A stretch of DNA of 64,000 nt from Streptomyces zagrosensis (GCF_014203645.1 NZ_JACHJL010000013.1:186001-250000), one strand, 5' to 3'. Shown: positions 19,969 to 29,927, numbered from the stretch's first letter. Numbers and translations: made by a program. The notes: a model not told the origin generated them from the sequence alone.

Positions 19969-21519
19969 TCAGCGGTGGGCCGTGATGCGGCCGAGCAGCG
20001 CGGTGGCGGCTCCCAGCAGCACGGCGGCGGTACAGCAACAGGCGGCGAGCTGGACGGAGGTGGGCGTCCAGGCGTGCAGGGCGAGCGGCACGGTCTCCAC
20101 CACGGCGGCGGCCAGTGTGCTGAGGGCGGGAATCCATGCGGTGCCAAACGCCTGGAGCAGTAGCCCTGTCCACATCACGGCACCGAGCGCCACCACGGCG
20201 GCCAGCCGCTGCGGGCCAAGGTGCGGTCCGTCTGGCCATAGGGCCGCCGTGGTGTAGACGAGGACGGCGAGGACGGACAGGTAGACGGCCATGCACCGGG
20301 CCAGCACCCAGGCGGCGCGCAGCAGCAGTGCGCCCGCTGTGGTGCTTTCGGCCAGCGCGGCGAGCGCGAGGCCACGGCAGCGGTAGAGCAGCCATTCGGC
20401 CACACCCATGCTGAGGGTGAGCGCGATGACCGAAGGGCCGGTGAGCGACGCCCCTGCGCCGTAGCGCAGCACATCGCCGAGGACGGCCACCGAGGTGAGC
20501 ACGGCGCAGCCGAGCCCGAACAGGCCGTAGGGCACCGACTCGTGCCACCGTGGGCCGGCGCTCTTCCGGTTCTTCTCCTCCCCGTCCGCCGTGGCCTTCG
20601 GCCGTTCGGCGATGGCCCGGGTGATGGCCAAGGCCGCGGCCGACAGCGCGGCCAGCACGGTGGCCAGGGGCAGCGCGGCGCGTACGACACTTGGCAGGTC
20701 GATCCAGAGCAGCACGGTGGAGCCGACGCCGATGGGCAGCAGGCTGTACAGCAGCTCGCGCTCCTTGCCGAGCACCAACAAAGCGGTGGCGGCGGCCAGG
20801 TAGACCGACTGGCCCGCGGCGAACGCCATGGCCGCGCCCGGGCCTGGCAGCACCAGTGCGGCGGCGAAGGCAAGCACCGCGCCCAGTGTGCCGCCGATGC
20901 GTAGGCAGGCGGCGGCGGCCGGGCTGCCGCCGAGCGCGAGCCAGCGGTAGGCGCGGTGCGCGAGGGCCTGGTTCCAGGCCCAGCCGACCAGCGCGGAGGC
21001 GGCCAGCGGGCCGGTACCGGCGGAGAGGCCGAAGAGCCCGGTGGGTCCTTCGAGGAAGGGTGTGCTGAGTACGTAGCCGAGCCCCGGCAGGGTGAAGACC
21101 ACGCCGCGCAGCAGGAAGCGGCCGGGTTTCGCGTGCCACGGGTCGGATCGGGCGGGTGGTTCGGGAAAGCCGCGCGGCACGCGCTCGTAGAGCTCGGTGG
21201 CGAGTTCGAAGACGTTGCGGCGGCCGTAGCGCGCGGTGATCTGCTCCCCGGTCAGGCCGTCCGCCTCAAGGAAGGCGGCGATCTCATCGGGGTGCACGGC
21301 GGCGGCGCACACGTCGGCAAGCCGTTCCACCAGGTCATCGAGCGGGTCATCGGCCCAGGACGGGGCGGGGCGCGGCGCGCGCTGGTGGCGACCCCCGTCG
21401 TCGCCGGCCTTGTGGTCGCGGACGCGTCCTTGGCCGGTGAACACCGAGGTGGGAGGTGTCGCTGCGGGGCGGGACGGATCGGGTACGGGGCCGGGGACCA
21501 GCCGTAGCGGGCCGCTCAT
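19969..21519 (-). CDS. polytopic membrane protein, possible polysaccharide exporter (PelG-like role)
   Basis: 516 aa. The first 130 residues are cytoplasmic, with a helical segment (DDLVERLADVCAAAVHPDEIAAFLEADGLTGEQITARYG), followed by about 12 hydrophobic segments from GRFLLRGVVFTLPGLGYVL to TAAVLLGAATALLG. The segment count is that of MOP-superfamily flippases such as PelG, but I cannot recognise family motifs. Its ATG overlaps the stop of the GT4 gene (ATGA), so it is co-translated with the polymerising enzyme, the same arrangement as pelF-pelG. Export of the polymer is an inference from that context. Confidence 0.7.
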   Translation of the reverse strand: MSGPLRLVPGPVPDPSRPAATPPTSVFTGQGRVRDHKAGDDGGRHQRAPRPAPSWADDPLDDLVERLADVCAAAVHPDEIAAFLEADGLTGEQITARYGRRNVFELATELYERVPRGFPEPPARSDPWHAKPGRFLLRGVVFTLPGLGYVLSTPFLEGPTGLFGLSAGTGPLAASALVGWAWNQALAHRAYRWLALGGSPAAAACLRIGGTLGAVLAFAAALVLPGPGAAMAFAAGQSVYLAAATALLVLGKERELLYSLLPIGVGSTVLLWIDLPSVVRAALPLATVLAALSAAALAITRAIAERPKATADGEEKNRKSAGPRWHESVPYGLFGLGCAVLTSVAVLGDVLRYGAGASLTGPSVIALTLSMGVAEWLLYRCRGLALAALAESTTAGALLLRAAWVLARCMAVYLSVLAVLVYTTAALWPDGPHLGPQRLAAVVALGAVMWTGLLLQAFGTAWIPALSTLAAAVVETVPLALHAWTPTSVQLAACCCTAAVLLGAATALLGRITAHR

Positions 21520-23054
21520 CCGGCACCTCCGGCGGCGATGGCCCGGGCCCAGGAGGGCCGCGGCGCGCCTGTCGTGCGGTGGGGTTCGCGGTCCTGGCGT
21601 CGCCCGGAGAGGCAGTGGTAGATGTCCCGAAAGGTGTCGATGGTTTGCCGCAGCGTGAACTGCTCGATGACGCGCAGCCTGGCGCCCTCGCCCATGCGCG
21701 CTCGTAACTGCGGTTCCTTCAGGAGCCGCAGTGCGGCCTGTGCCATGCGTTCGGGGTCCCGGGGCGGCACCACAAGGCCGGCGTCGCCGACCGCTTCTCG
21801 CACCCCGCCAACATCGGTGGACACGGTGGCCCGTCCGCAGGACATGGCCTCGATGAGGGTGAAGGGGAAGCCTTCACTGACGCTGGAGAGCATGACGACA
21901 TTGCCCGCCGCGTAGGCGTCCTTGATGTCGTCCACGCGGCCCTCGAAGGTGACGTCCGCACCGACTCCGAGTTCCTTCGCGAGTTCTTCGCAACCCTCCC
22001 GGTAGGCTTCGGCGCCGCGCGGGGTGCCGCCGAACAACCGCAGCTTCGCGGTGGGCAGTTCGGCGCGCACCAGGGCGAAGGCCCGGATGAGGGTACGCAG
22101 GTCCTTGATCGGGTCCACCCGGCCGGCCCAGCTCAGTGTGGGGGCCTCGGGTTCGGGCCCGGCGGGCGGAAAGGCGGCCGGGTCAACTCCGTTGTATACG
22201 GTACGTATTCGCTCCGGCGGGGTGCCACCGTGTTCCTCCCAGCGCCGGTTGTACCGGTTGCCGGGTGTCACCAGGGCGGCGGTGCGGTAGCTCTCCTTGG
22301 CCAGCAGCCGGAAGAAGCCCAGCATCAGGGCCTTGACGGGCCAGCGGTAGGGCTCGGCGCGAAAGCTCAGGTAGCGCTCGCGTAGATAGACGCCGTGCTC
22401 GGTGAGGAGGAACGGCGTGCCGTGCTGGTGGTGGGCGACCAGGCCGGGGAGCGCGGCGAGCCCGCCGCTGACGGCGTGGGTCAACGAGCCGACCGCTGGC
22501 CGTCCGGCCAGCGGGCGCAGTGCGTGCTCCAAAAGATCGGTGGCGCTGAGCGCGTCGTGCAGCGTGGGTCGTGCCGCGGCGGTTGCCAGCGAGGGCTTGG
22601 TCCACAGGCGGGCCAGGACGCGCGCCGCGCGTTCGGTGCGCAGCGCCTGCGACAAGATGCCCGCGGGCGCGTGTTCGGCCAGTTGGTAGAGGGCGGCCGG
22701 GAAGTGATCTTCGTGGGCCGGGTCGAGCAGGGCGGTGAGCAACTCTTCGTATGCGCCAAGCACCCGGCGCAGTTCCCTGCCGCGCGGCGCGGGGCACGGT
22801 TGGGGGGTGCCCCACAGCGGCAGGTTGTCGATGCCGCGTACGTTGCCCGGTGGCTTCCAGGCGAGTGGTTCCCTGCCGGTGCCGGTCACCGCCATGACGT
22901 GGAATTCCACGTCGGGCATGCCGTTGATCAACTGGTCGCACCACACGCTGACTCCGCCGTGGCTGTGCGGATAGGTGCCCTCGGTGAGGAGGGTCACCGA
23001 GGTGCCGTCCGGCGGCTCTACGCCGCTCTCTGGCGCGCTGCGTGGTCCGTGCAT
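21516..23054 (-). CDS. PelF-like GT4 glycosyltransferase (DUF3492 N-terminus)
   Basis: 512 aa. The N-terminal segment VTLLTEGTYPHSHGGVSVWCDQLINGMPDVEFHVMAVTG is characteristic of PelF/DUF3492 enzymes. The C-terminal GT4 domain has the donor-site pattern EGFPFTLIEAMSCGRATVSTDVGG (EX7E) and WAGRVDPIKDLRTLIRAF. PelF is the cytosolic polymerase of Pel polysaccharide using UDP-amino sugars. Start ATG 23054 has GGGAG 11 bp upstream; the open frame upstream is not conserved-looking. Probably the key polymerase of this locus. Confidence 0.88.
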   Translation of the reverse strand: MHGPRSAPESGVEPPDGTSVTLLTEGTYPHSHGGVSVWCDQLINGMPDVEFHVMAVTGTGREPLAWKPPGNVRGIDNLPLWGTPQPCPAPRGRELRRVLGAYEELLTALLDPAHEDHFPAALYQLAEHAPAGILSQALRTERAARVLARLWTKPSLATAAARPTLHDALSATDLLEHALRPLAGRPAVGSLTHAVSGGLAALPGLVAHHQHGTPFLLTEHGVYLRERYLSFRAEPYRWPVKALMLGFFRLLAKESYRTAALVTPGNRYNRRWEEHGGTPPERIRTVYNGVDPAAFPPAGPEPEAPTLSWAGRVDPIKDLRTLIRAFALVRAELPTAKLRLFGGTPRGAEAYREGCEELAKELGVGADVTFEGRVDDIKDAYAAGNVVMLSSVSEGFPFTLIEAMSCGRATVSTDVGGVREAVGDAGLVVPPRDPERMAQAALRLLKEPQLRARMGEGARLRVIEQFTLRQTIDTFRDIYHCLSGRRQDREPHRTTGAPRPSWARAIAAGGAG

Positions 23055-23880
23055 GGTTGTTCGTACTCCCGGGGGGACGGTGCGGTGCCTTTCCCGGCGG
23101 GCCCGGCGCCGTCCCGGGGTGGGCCGGTGGGCGTGGGCGCGTCGCGGGCCTGGGGAAGGCAACGGTGCGGGTGATCCTGGGCGGTTGGGGGTCCGCCTCG
23201 TGCGATGGTGCTGGTGTGCTGCGTTGCCGGCGGCCGAGCCGCGGCGAGGCAGTCAGGCCAGTGGTGCCTGACTCGCCGCGTGTGGCCCGATGGGCCGGTG
23301 GTGCGCTGGCCCGACTCGTGTGGCCCGTGGGGCCGGTGGGCCACCCGGTACGGCAAGGAGGCCGGTGGCTCCGCCAGCGGTCGCGGCCCTTGACCTGGCC
23401 AGACCCACCCGCCGGCGGGACTGGCGGTCGGCTCACCGGTCCATCGCCGGGCGGTTCCTGTGGATCTGGTGACGCCTGTGAGCCTGGTGACGCATGTGAG
23501 TCTGATAGTGCCTATGGGCCCGATGGTGCCTATGGGCCGTGCGCCGACCGATGGTGCCCCGACCGGATGGGCCGGGGCACTGCGTCGTAGTGCAGTGGTG
23601 CCTGCGCAGTACGTGGTACCTGCGCAGTGCAGTGGTACCTGCGTAATGCGTGGTACCTGCGTAGTGCAGCGCTGCGCCGAGTGGCGCCGGGCGCGCTGGG
23701 CCTTCCGGGCAAGCGGTGCCCGGTAGCGCCCAGTTGGTGGTGCGAAGGCGCGCCAGGGTGGCCGGATGGCGTGTCGGCGGACGGGCCGGGCCGCCGGTGC
23801 GGAACGCCGGGCCGGTTGGGTCCGTGCGCCACCCCGGCGCCCCGCGCCCTGCGGGGCCCGCCTGGTACGCCAACCGCCCG
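23055..23880. other. 826-bp gene-free, repeat-rich gap inside the polysaccharide locus
   Basis: No convincing gene on either strand: the open frames here are low-complexity translations of repeats. It contains degenerate repeats around TGGCCCG/GGGCCGGTGG, GGTGACGC-like and GATGGTGCCTATGGGCC units (about 23465-23540), and a clearer tandem array at 23596-23669. It may hold the promoter of the PelF-like gene, but I could not pick out -35/-10 elements. Confidence 0.5.
23596..23669. repeat. tandem repeat, four units of about 18-19 bp
   Basis: Four imperfect units of TGGTACCTGCGCAGTGCAG (with TGGTGCC, GTAATGCG and GTAGTGCAG variants) follow one another between the PelA-like and PelF-like genes. 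No coding role is evident. Confidence 0.6.
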
Positions 23881-26055
23881 TTAGGACCTGCTGTCGCCGG
23901 GACCGTACGGCACCGCCTGCCGGGCCCCATCGGGCACCTGGAGCTTGCGGCCCGGTGCCGCGGGCCGGTCGGCGGAGGCCGGGTCCGGCGGGTCGGTCGG
24001 CGTTCCGGCGTCGGTCAGCGTCAGCACGACCTGGGTCTCGTCTTCATCCGCCGTCGCCCAGCCGGAGCGCAGCCCCGCGTAAGGCGTGCCGAACGGAACG
24101 CTCGTCTCGCCCCGCGCCTGCTGGCTGCCGGGAGGCAGCGTGGCGGTGACGTCGGTGCCGGAGGGCGCGGTGACGGTGACCGTGTTGCCGATCCGGTAGC
24201 CGCTGACGCGGCCGGAGACAAGACCGGCCTTCCAGGCCGCACGCTGGCGCAGCTCCGTCCCGGCGTCCCGCATCCGGGAGTTGACCAGCGGCGTGTTGTC
24301 AGCGAACAGCGCCCTGTAGTCGTTCAGCAACCGGTCGAGCACCGGGTAGGCGATGCGGTCCTCGGCGAGGTTGGACTGGTGGATGAAGTGCGGGCGCGGG
24401 TCGTTGGACGTCGCGTGTGAGAGCCCGATGCTGGCTTCAAGGGGCACGATGTACGAGGCGTAACCGGTCGCCGGGTCGAGCGCCTTGGGCAGGCAGGTGG
24501 TGTTGGGTGCGGTTTCGCATGTACCGCTGCCGCCATCGGCCTTGCGGGCGTAGATCCAGTTGTACTCGTCCACCTGCTCGGCGGCGCGGCCCGCGTTGTA
24601 GAAGATGTTCATCGGGTAGCGGGGCACGGTCAGAGCGGCACCGGCGGCGCGCTGTCCGGGCTCGCGGGAGTTGTCACTGCCGACCCAGCTGACATCGCTG
24701 TCCTCCAGCGCGGGAGCCAGTTCGGGGTTGTCGGCCGGTTGCTGTGGGCGGCTCGCAAGGCCGGAGTGCTCACCCGTGACTAGTTCGCTGCGGTCCACGG
24801 CCAGGCCCTGCCGCCCGGCCCAGTCGAGGTTGTTCTCGATCTGCTCCGTGATCGTGTCACCGCTCACCCAACGCACCCGGCCGAACAGGTCGGTCGAGCA
24901 CTTCCACGGCACGACGCTGACGTTTTGCACACAGCCGAGGAAGAGGTGGTTGTACGTGTGGTTGACCCAGCGGTAGCTGTGCTGGTCGGCGAGGAACTGC
25001 TCGGCCAGCGGGTCGGTGCCGCCGTTCTCTTCCTTGTATGCCTCGCTGCCGCCGGCGTTGTACGCCATGTCCAAGGTGAGGCCGTGCGACTGCGACCAGG
25101 TCCGTGCGTACTGCGCGTCATCAGCGGTCATGCGGATCGGGTCCGGCTCCGGGGTGTCGCCAGCCGGGCCGCAGTCCGCGTCACCCGGGGTGCAGTTGAG
25201 CTCGGTGTCCCACCGATCGTCCGCGCCCAGGACGTCGTCCACGTGCACGCCAAAGTAGTTCCGGTCGGCACCCAGATGGATGCCCTGGGTCAGCCACTCC
25301 ACGATGCCGCGTGCCAGCAGCCGGTACTGCCGCTGGTGCTTGTTGTAGACGAAGGTGACCACCAGTTCGCGGCGCCCGTCGTGGGCGTACTCGCCGACCA
25401 GCGAGCCGCGTGCGGTGCTACCGGCCAGCGGTGCGTCAACGTAACTGGTGAACGTCGCGCCTCCCGGGGGCTGGGCGAGCGGCACCGCCAAGAAGCCATA
25501 GCTCTCGGTGATCTTCGGGTCGTTGTCCTCGAACGGCACCGTGCCATCGAGGTAACCGAAGGGGCCGGCGGTCCCCGCGTCGGTCACCTGGACGGTCCGC
25601 CCGTCCAGCGAGCCGATATAACCGGGATTTTCGGCGTAGTTGAGCCCCACCTCGGGGCGGGCATAGGTGTACGCGTCCACCTGGCGGATGCCGAACCGTT
25701 TCTCGTACGCGGCGATGGCGGTCATCTCCGTGGAGCCGGTACCGAACGGATTGTCGTTGGGCAGCACAACCGCCTGGTATTTGGCGCGCGCACGGCCATC
25801 CACGGTGTCGCTGAGGAAGGCCGCGTCGATGCGGGGCCGTGCCGTGTCGCTGAGCGAGACGGTGGTGCGCGGGGTGCCCGCGCTATCGAGTTCGGCCGCG
25901 ATCGCGGCGGTTGCGGGGCCGCCGTCATCAACGACAAGGACCCGCAGGTCGATTCTTGGTGGTACGCCAGCGGCGCCAGCGTTGACCGCCGGCAGGCCGA
26001 TTGCGAGTAGGGCGGCCGTAGCGCAGGCGGCGGCCAGCCGGGTCACATGACCCAT
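23881..26055 (-). CDS. secreted PelA-like polysaccharide deacetylase
   Basis: 724 aa with a Sec signal peptide (MGHVTRLAAACATAALLAIG, cleavage around NAGAAG). A Rossmann-like region near residues 36-120 (RIDLRVLVVDDGG; YQAVVLPNDNPFG) is followed by a deacetylase domain with FGVHVDDVLGADD (HVDD at 271-274) and the metal motif HTYNHLFLG (His366/His370). This order (D-D then HxxxH) and the large insertions match the deacetylase half of PelA, which partially deacetylates Pel; the hydrolase half is missing here and may be replaced by the two separate barrels at the other end of the locus. The C-terminus has a beta-rich region and a disordered tail. ATG 26055 has a G-rich ribosome binding site. Confidence 0.78.
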   Translation of the reverse strand: MGHVTRLAAACATAALLAIGLPAVNAGAAGVPPRIDLRVLVVDDGGPATAAIAAELDSAGTPRTTVSLSDTARPRIDAAFLSDTVDGRARAKYQAVVLPNDNPFGTGSTEMTAIAAYEKRFGIRQVDAYTYARPEVGLNYAENPGYIGSLDGRTVQVTDAGTAGPFGYLDGTVPFEDNDPKITESYGFLAVPLAQPPGGATFTSYVDAPLAGSTARGSLVGEYAHDGRRELVVTFVYNKHQRQYRLLARGIVEWLTQGIHLGADRNYFGVHVDDVLGADDRWDTELNCTPGDADCGPAGDTPEPDPIRMTADDAQYARTWSQSHGLTLDMAYNAGGSEAYKEENGGTDPLAEQFLADQHSYRWVNHTYNHLFLGCVQNVSVVPWKCSTDLFGRVRWVSGDTITEQIENNLDWAGRQGLAVDRSELVTGEHSGLASRPQQPADNPELAPALEDSDVSWVGSDNSREPGQRAAGAALTVPRYPMNIFYNAGRAAEQVDEYNWIYARKADGGSGTCETAPNTTCLPKALDPATGYASYIVPLEASIGLSHATSNDPRPHFIHQSNLAEDRIAYPVLDRLLNDYRALFADNTPLVNSRMRDAGTELRQRAAWKAGLVSGRVSGYRIGNTVTVTAPSGTDVTATLPPGSQQARGETSVPFGTPYAGLRSGWATADEDETQVVLTLTDAGTPTDPPDPASADRPAAPGRKLQVPDGARQAVPYGPGDSRS

Positions 26056-26902
26056 GAAAAAATCCCCCCCAGGGGTGGCGGGCGCCGGGGCGGGCGCCGA
26101 CCGGTCAGCAGTCGCGCACCACGGCGTGCCGGAGCACGCCACGGCGGCGCGAGGTGATGGATGACGGATGCTGAGGTGATGCGTTCGAGGCTCCCCTTCC
26201 TCAAACGCATGCCGTCAGCGAGCTCCGCGGGCCACGGTCGTGAACACGTCACGAGCCAAGAGATATTTGGGCCTACCCCTCGGCTGCCCACCACATACTG
26301 CGTCATCACCGTTGCACCGAGTAGGACAACGGAGAGGCAGCGTTCCGGAATGCGTCACGCCAGGGCAGGCGGAACCGAAGTCGATCAAGAGGGAGCATGT
26401 CTCGCTGTACCCGGCGTGCGCCCCTATGTAATCGACTTCCCGTGGGGTGACCTGCGGCACCAGCGGTTGAAGCTCCGCGCAGCACGAAACTCAGCGTGAC
26501 CGTTCCGCTGTCCCGGATACCGGATACGGGGCGAGGAAATCGGCCGAATGCCGCCTGTCGCGAATGCACACTTTGCGCGGTTAGTTGATACAGCGACCAT
26601 TGCACGCCCCCGTGAGCGCCCCGGTATCGCCCAAGTCGGCTCCTTGCTGCGGAGTGTGGGGGCGTACGGTACATACGCCTCGCGCCCCACTCGTTCGCAG
26701 CGCCCCATAAGCCACAGTGATCACGCCGCCTAGATCGCTTATGCAACGTGTATTGCCGGCGCCAACTGCTGCGCGCACCTGGCTGAACGGGCACCTGCCC
26801 ACCTCCGTGCCAGGGCGCGCGGGCATCGGATCGGGCCGGGTGGACAGCCACGATCGGCGCACCGGCTCGGTAGTCGCGGCGCCCGCGGGGAACCTGTTGC
26901 GC
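26056..26902. other. 847-bp divergent intergenic region
   Basis: Lies between the divergent PelA-like and decarboxylase genes and should hold both promoters. It is somewhat less GC-rich than its surroundings (for example around 26255-26300). I see no supported gene, RNA gene or clear repeat; the open frames lack ribosome binding sites and recognisable domains. Confidence 0.5.
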
Positions 26903-28381
26903 ATGGACCAAAGCGAAGCACCTATTTTGGAGGCACTCCGCGACTATCAGCAGCGGGGTGAGCTGTCGTACACACCGCCCGGCCACAAGCAGGCCCGCGG
27001 CGCCGATCCGCGGGTGCGCGCGGTGCTCGGCGACGCCGTCTTCACCTCGGACGTGCTGGCCATCGGCGGCCTCGATGATCACCAGGAGTCGCACCAGGTG
27101 CTGATGCGCGCCGAGGAGCTGATGGCCGAAGCGGTACACGCGCGGCTCACCTTCTTCTCCACCTGCGGCAGCTCGCTGTCCGTCAAGGCGGCGATGCTTG
27201 CGGTGGCCGGCCCGCAGGAAAAACTGCTGGTCGGCAGGGACGCACACAAGTCGGTCGTCTCGGGCCTGATCCTGTCCGGAGTGCGTCCGGTGTGGGTCGA
27301 GCCGCAGTGGGATCATGAGCGGCATCTGGCTCATCCCCCGTCTCCCGCGTCGTTCGAGGCGGCGTTCGCGCAGCACCCGGACGCCCGGGGCGCGCTGGTC
27401 ACCAGCCCCACCCCGTACGGGGCATGCGCCGATCTCGCCGCCATCGCTCAGGTATGCCATCAGCGGGGACGGCCACTGATCGTGGACGAGGCATGGGGTG
27501 CGCATCTGCCCTTCCACCCCGATCTGCCGTCCTGGGCCATGGACGCCGGGGCCGATGTGTGCGTGACCAGCATCCACAAGATGGGCAGCGGCCTGGAGCA
27601 GGGGTCGGTGTTCCACCTGGGCGGCGACCTCATCGACCCGGCCGTCCTCGCGTCCCGGGCCGATCTGCTCGGCACCACCAGTCCCTCTGTCCTCATCTAC
27701 GCCGGCCTCGATGGCTGGCGGCGCCAAATGGCACAACACGGAAAGCAGCTCCTCGGCGACGCACTCGACCTGGCGTACCGCGTACGGGCCGAGATCGAGA
27801 CCATCGATGGGCTGCACGTCAACGACCGCGCCGACTTCGTCGGTCCCGGGCGGGCCGCCGACCTCGACCCGCTGCCCGTGGTCATCGACCTCGCGCAGAC
27901 CGGCACCACGGGGTACCGGGCCGCGAAATGGCTGCGGGAGCGGCATGCAATCGACGTCCATCTCACCGATCACCGGCGCATCAGTGCCCAGTTCACGCAC
28001 GCCGATTCACCGGAGACCGCCCGGCCGCTACTCGCCGCGTTGCGGGAGCTGTCGCGGTGCGCGGATGAGCTGCGCGACGCACCACAGGTGGCAGTGCCCT
28101 CGCCGCAGGACCTACGGCTTGAGCAGGCGTGCCTGCCCCGGGATGCCTACTTCGGCGCGACGGAGGACGTCCCCCCGGCGCAGGCCGCGGGGCGAATCTC
28201 GGCGGAGATGCTGACCCCCTATCCGCCCGGCGTGCCCGCCGCGCTGCCGGGCGAACGCCTCACCGAACCGGTGCTGCGCTACCTGCGCACCGGCCTGGAC
28301 GCCGGGATGCGCATCCCGGACGCAGCGGATGAGCGGCTACGGACCGTACGGGTACTGGCACGGGCGGCCCAGGCGGACTGA
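26903..28381 (+). CDS. PLP-dependent Orn/Lys/Arg decarboxylase family protein
   Basis: 492 aa fold-type I enzyme. Start LEALRDYQQRGELSYTPPGHKQARGADPRV is the family hallmark, followed by FFSTCGSSLSVKAAMLAV, VDEAWGAHLPFHPDLP and the PLP lysine in SIHKMGSGLEQGSVFHL. The C-terminal domain begins around the PQDLRLEQACLPRDAYFGA segment. The length suits the short bacterial (SpeA/CadA-like) actinobacterial group. Expected to decarboxylate a basic amino acid to a polyamine or diamine; the substrate is not deducible. The ATG at 26903 gives the usual N-terminus. The neighbouring succinate-semialdehyde dehydrogenase-like enzyme could act on amine catabolites. Confidence 0.87.
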   Translation: MDQSEAPILEALRDYQQRGELSYTPPGHKQARGADPRVRAVLGDAVFTSDVLAIGGLDDHQESHQVLMRAEELMAEAVHARLTFFSTCGSSLSVKAAMLAVAGPQEKLLVGRDAHKSVVSGLILSGVRPVWVEPQWDHERHLAHPPSPASFEAAFAQHPDARGALVTSPTPYGACADLAAIAQVCHQRGRPLIVDEAWGAHLPFHPDLPSWAMDAGADVCVTSIHKMGSGLEQGSVFHLGGDLIDPAVLASRADLLGTTSPSVLIYAGLDGWRRQMAQHGKQLLGDALDLAYRVRAEIETIDGLHVNDRADFVGPGRAADLDPLPVVIDLAQTGTTGYRAAKWLRERHAIDVHLTDHRRISAQFTHADSPETARPLLAALRELSRCADELRDAPQVAVPSPQDLRLEQACLPRDAYFGATEDVPPAQAAGRISAEMLTPYPPGVPAALPGERLTEPVLRYLRTGLDAGMRIPDAADERLRTVRVLARAAQAD

Positions 28382-28526
28382 CGTCCCCGGGCGCCCCCGG
28401 CCGGGGCCCGCGCCCCTACGGCGCTCCCCCACGGCCTTAGAAGGCCCGGCGCGGATGCGGGGCTCACAGGCCGGCGGTGGCGCGGGCACCTGGGCGCCCC
28501 AGCTGGCTGGGGCGCCGGGGGCGGGC

Positions 28527-29927
28527 TCACCCGTTCGGCGGGCCGTACCACACCGTGGTCGCGTTGCAGAACTCGCGGATGCCATGGCCGGCGAGCTCCC
28601 GCCCGTACCCCGAGCGCTTCACGCCGCCGAAGGGCAGCGCCGGGTGGGAGGCGGTCATGCCGTTGAAGAAGACGCCGCCCGCTGCCAGATCGCGGATCAG
28701 CCGCTCCTGTTCGCCTTCGTCCCGCGTCCAGGCGTTGGAGCTGAGGCCGAAGGACGTGTCGTTGGCAAGGTTCACCGCCTCGTCAAGGTCAGCGACCCGA
28801 TAGAGCGAAGCAACGGGCCCGAACGCCTCCTCCTGATGGATGCGCATATCCGCGCTGATGTGGGCAAGCACGGTCGGCTCGTAGAACCAGCCCGCTGTAC
28901 GGTCCGCCGGGCGCCCGCCACCACACAGCGCCGTCGCGCCGTGCCGCAGGGCGTCATCGACCAGTTCCTCCAGGTCGCTGCGCCCCGACTCGCTGGAGAG
29001 CGGGCCGACGTCGGTGTCAGCGTCCATCGGGTCCCCGACCCGCAGGGCTCGCATGCCCGCGACGAAGGCGTCCGTGAACTCGTCGTACACCGCGTCATGC
29101 ACGATGAAACGCTTGGCGGCGATGCAGGACTGCCCGGCGTTTTGCGTCCGCGCGCTCACGGCGACCTGGGCCGCGCGGCGCACGTCGGCCGATGGCAGCA
29201 CCACGTACGGGTCGCTGCCGCCCAGTTCCAGTACGGTCTTCTTGATCTCGTCACCGGCGATCGAGGCCACCGACCGCCCGGCGGGCTCGCTGCCGGTCAA
29301 AGTCGCCGCGACCACCCGAGGATCGCGCAGGATGCCCTCGATGGCGCCCGAACCCACCAACAGGGTCTGGAAGACGCCTGCGGGAAATCCGGCCCTGCGA
29401 AACAGTTCCTCCAGGTACAGCGCGGTCTGCGGCACGTTCGACGCATGCTTGAGCAACCCCACGTTGCCCGCCATCAGAGCCGGCGCCGCGAACCGTACGA
29501 CCTGCCAGAGGGGAAAGTTCCACGGCATGACGGCAAGCACCGGACCCATCGGCCGGTAGCGCACGAAGGCGTTCGCCGCGCCCGCGTCGGCCACGTCGTC
29601 GGGCGCGGGCCGCTCATCGGCGAGAAGCCGCTCGGCGTGCTGTGCGTACCAGCGCAACGTCTTCACGCACTTGGCGACCTCGGCTCCGGCCGCGGCGAGC
29701 GGCTTGCCCATCTCGGTGGTGATGGTCCTGGCGACGGCGTCCTGATCCTCTTCCAACAGGTCGGCCGCCCGGCGTAGCAGCTCGGCACGGTGCGCGAAGG
29801 CGGTGGTGCGATAGGTGGCGAAGGCCGAGGCCGCCAGGGCGAGCCGATCACGTACCGCGTCCTCACTCAGCGCGTCAAAGGTCTTCACGGTCTCGCCGGT
29901 CGCCGGGTTCACGGTGGCGATGGGCAT
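28527..29927 (-). CDS. NAD(P)-dependent succinate-semialdehyde dehydrogenase family
   Basis: 466 aa aldehyde dehydrogenase: MPWNFPLWQVVRFAAPALMAGN for cofactor binding, catalytic Glu in LELGGSDPYVV and catalytic Cys in NAGQSCIAAKRF. The N-terminus MPIATVNPATGETVKTF and the C-terminal LPFGGVKRSGYGRELAGHGIREF match the GabD/SSADH subgroup. It would oxidise succinic semialdehyde (or a related semialdehyde) to the acid in GABA or polyamine catabolism. Divergent from the phosphoketolase gene. Confidence 0.9.
   Translation of the reverse strand: MPIATVNPATGETVKTFDALSEDAVRDRLALAASAFATYRTTAFAHRAELLRRAADLLEEDQDAVARTITTEMGKPLAAAGAEVAKCVKTLRWYAQHAERLLADERPAPDDVADAGAANAFVRYRPMGPVLAVMPWNFPLWQVVRFAAPALMAGNVGLLKHASNVPQTALYLEELFRRAGFPAGVFQTLLVGSGAIEGILRDPRVVAATLTGSEPAGRSVASIAGDEIKKTVLELGGSDPYVVLPSADVRRAAQVAVSARTQNAGQSCIAAKRFIVHDAVYDEFTDAFVAGMRALRVGDPMDADTDVGPLSSESGRSDLEELVDDALRHGATALCGGGRPADRTAGWFYEPTVLAHISADMRIHQEEAFGPVASLYRVADLDEAVNLANDTSFGLSSNAWTRDEGEQERLIRDLAAGGVFFNGMTASHPALPFGGVKRSGYGRELAGHGIREFCNATTVWYGPPNG

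Noticed and set aside
23596..23669. CRISPR or iteron-type origin
   Set aside because: Only four imperfect 18-19 bp units with no spacers, no replication gene nearby.
26160..26499. 112-codon plus-strand ORF in the divergent intergenic region
   Set aside because: No ribosome binding site, no recognised domain and mixed codon use; more likely promoter DNA.
28329..29777. 482-codon plus-strand frame opposite the aldehyde dehydrogenase
   Set aside because: Antisense shadow; composition biased to Arg/His/Gly and no recognisable motif.
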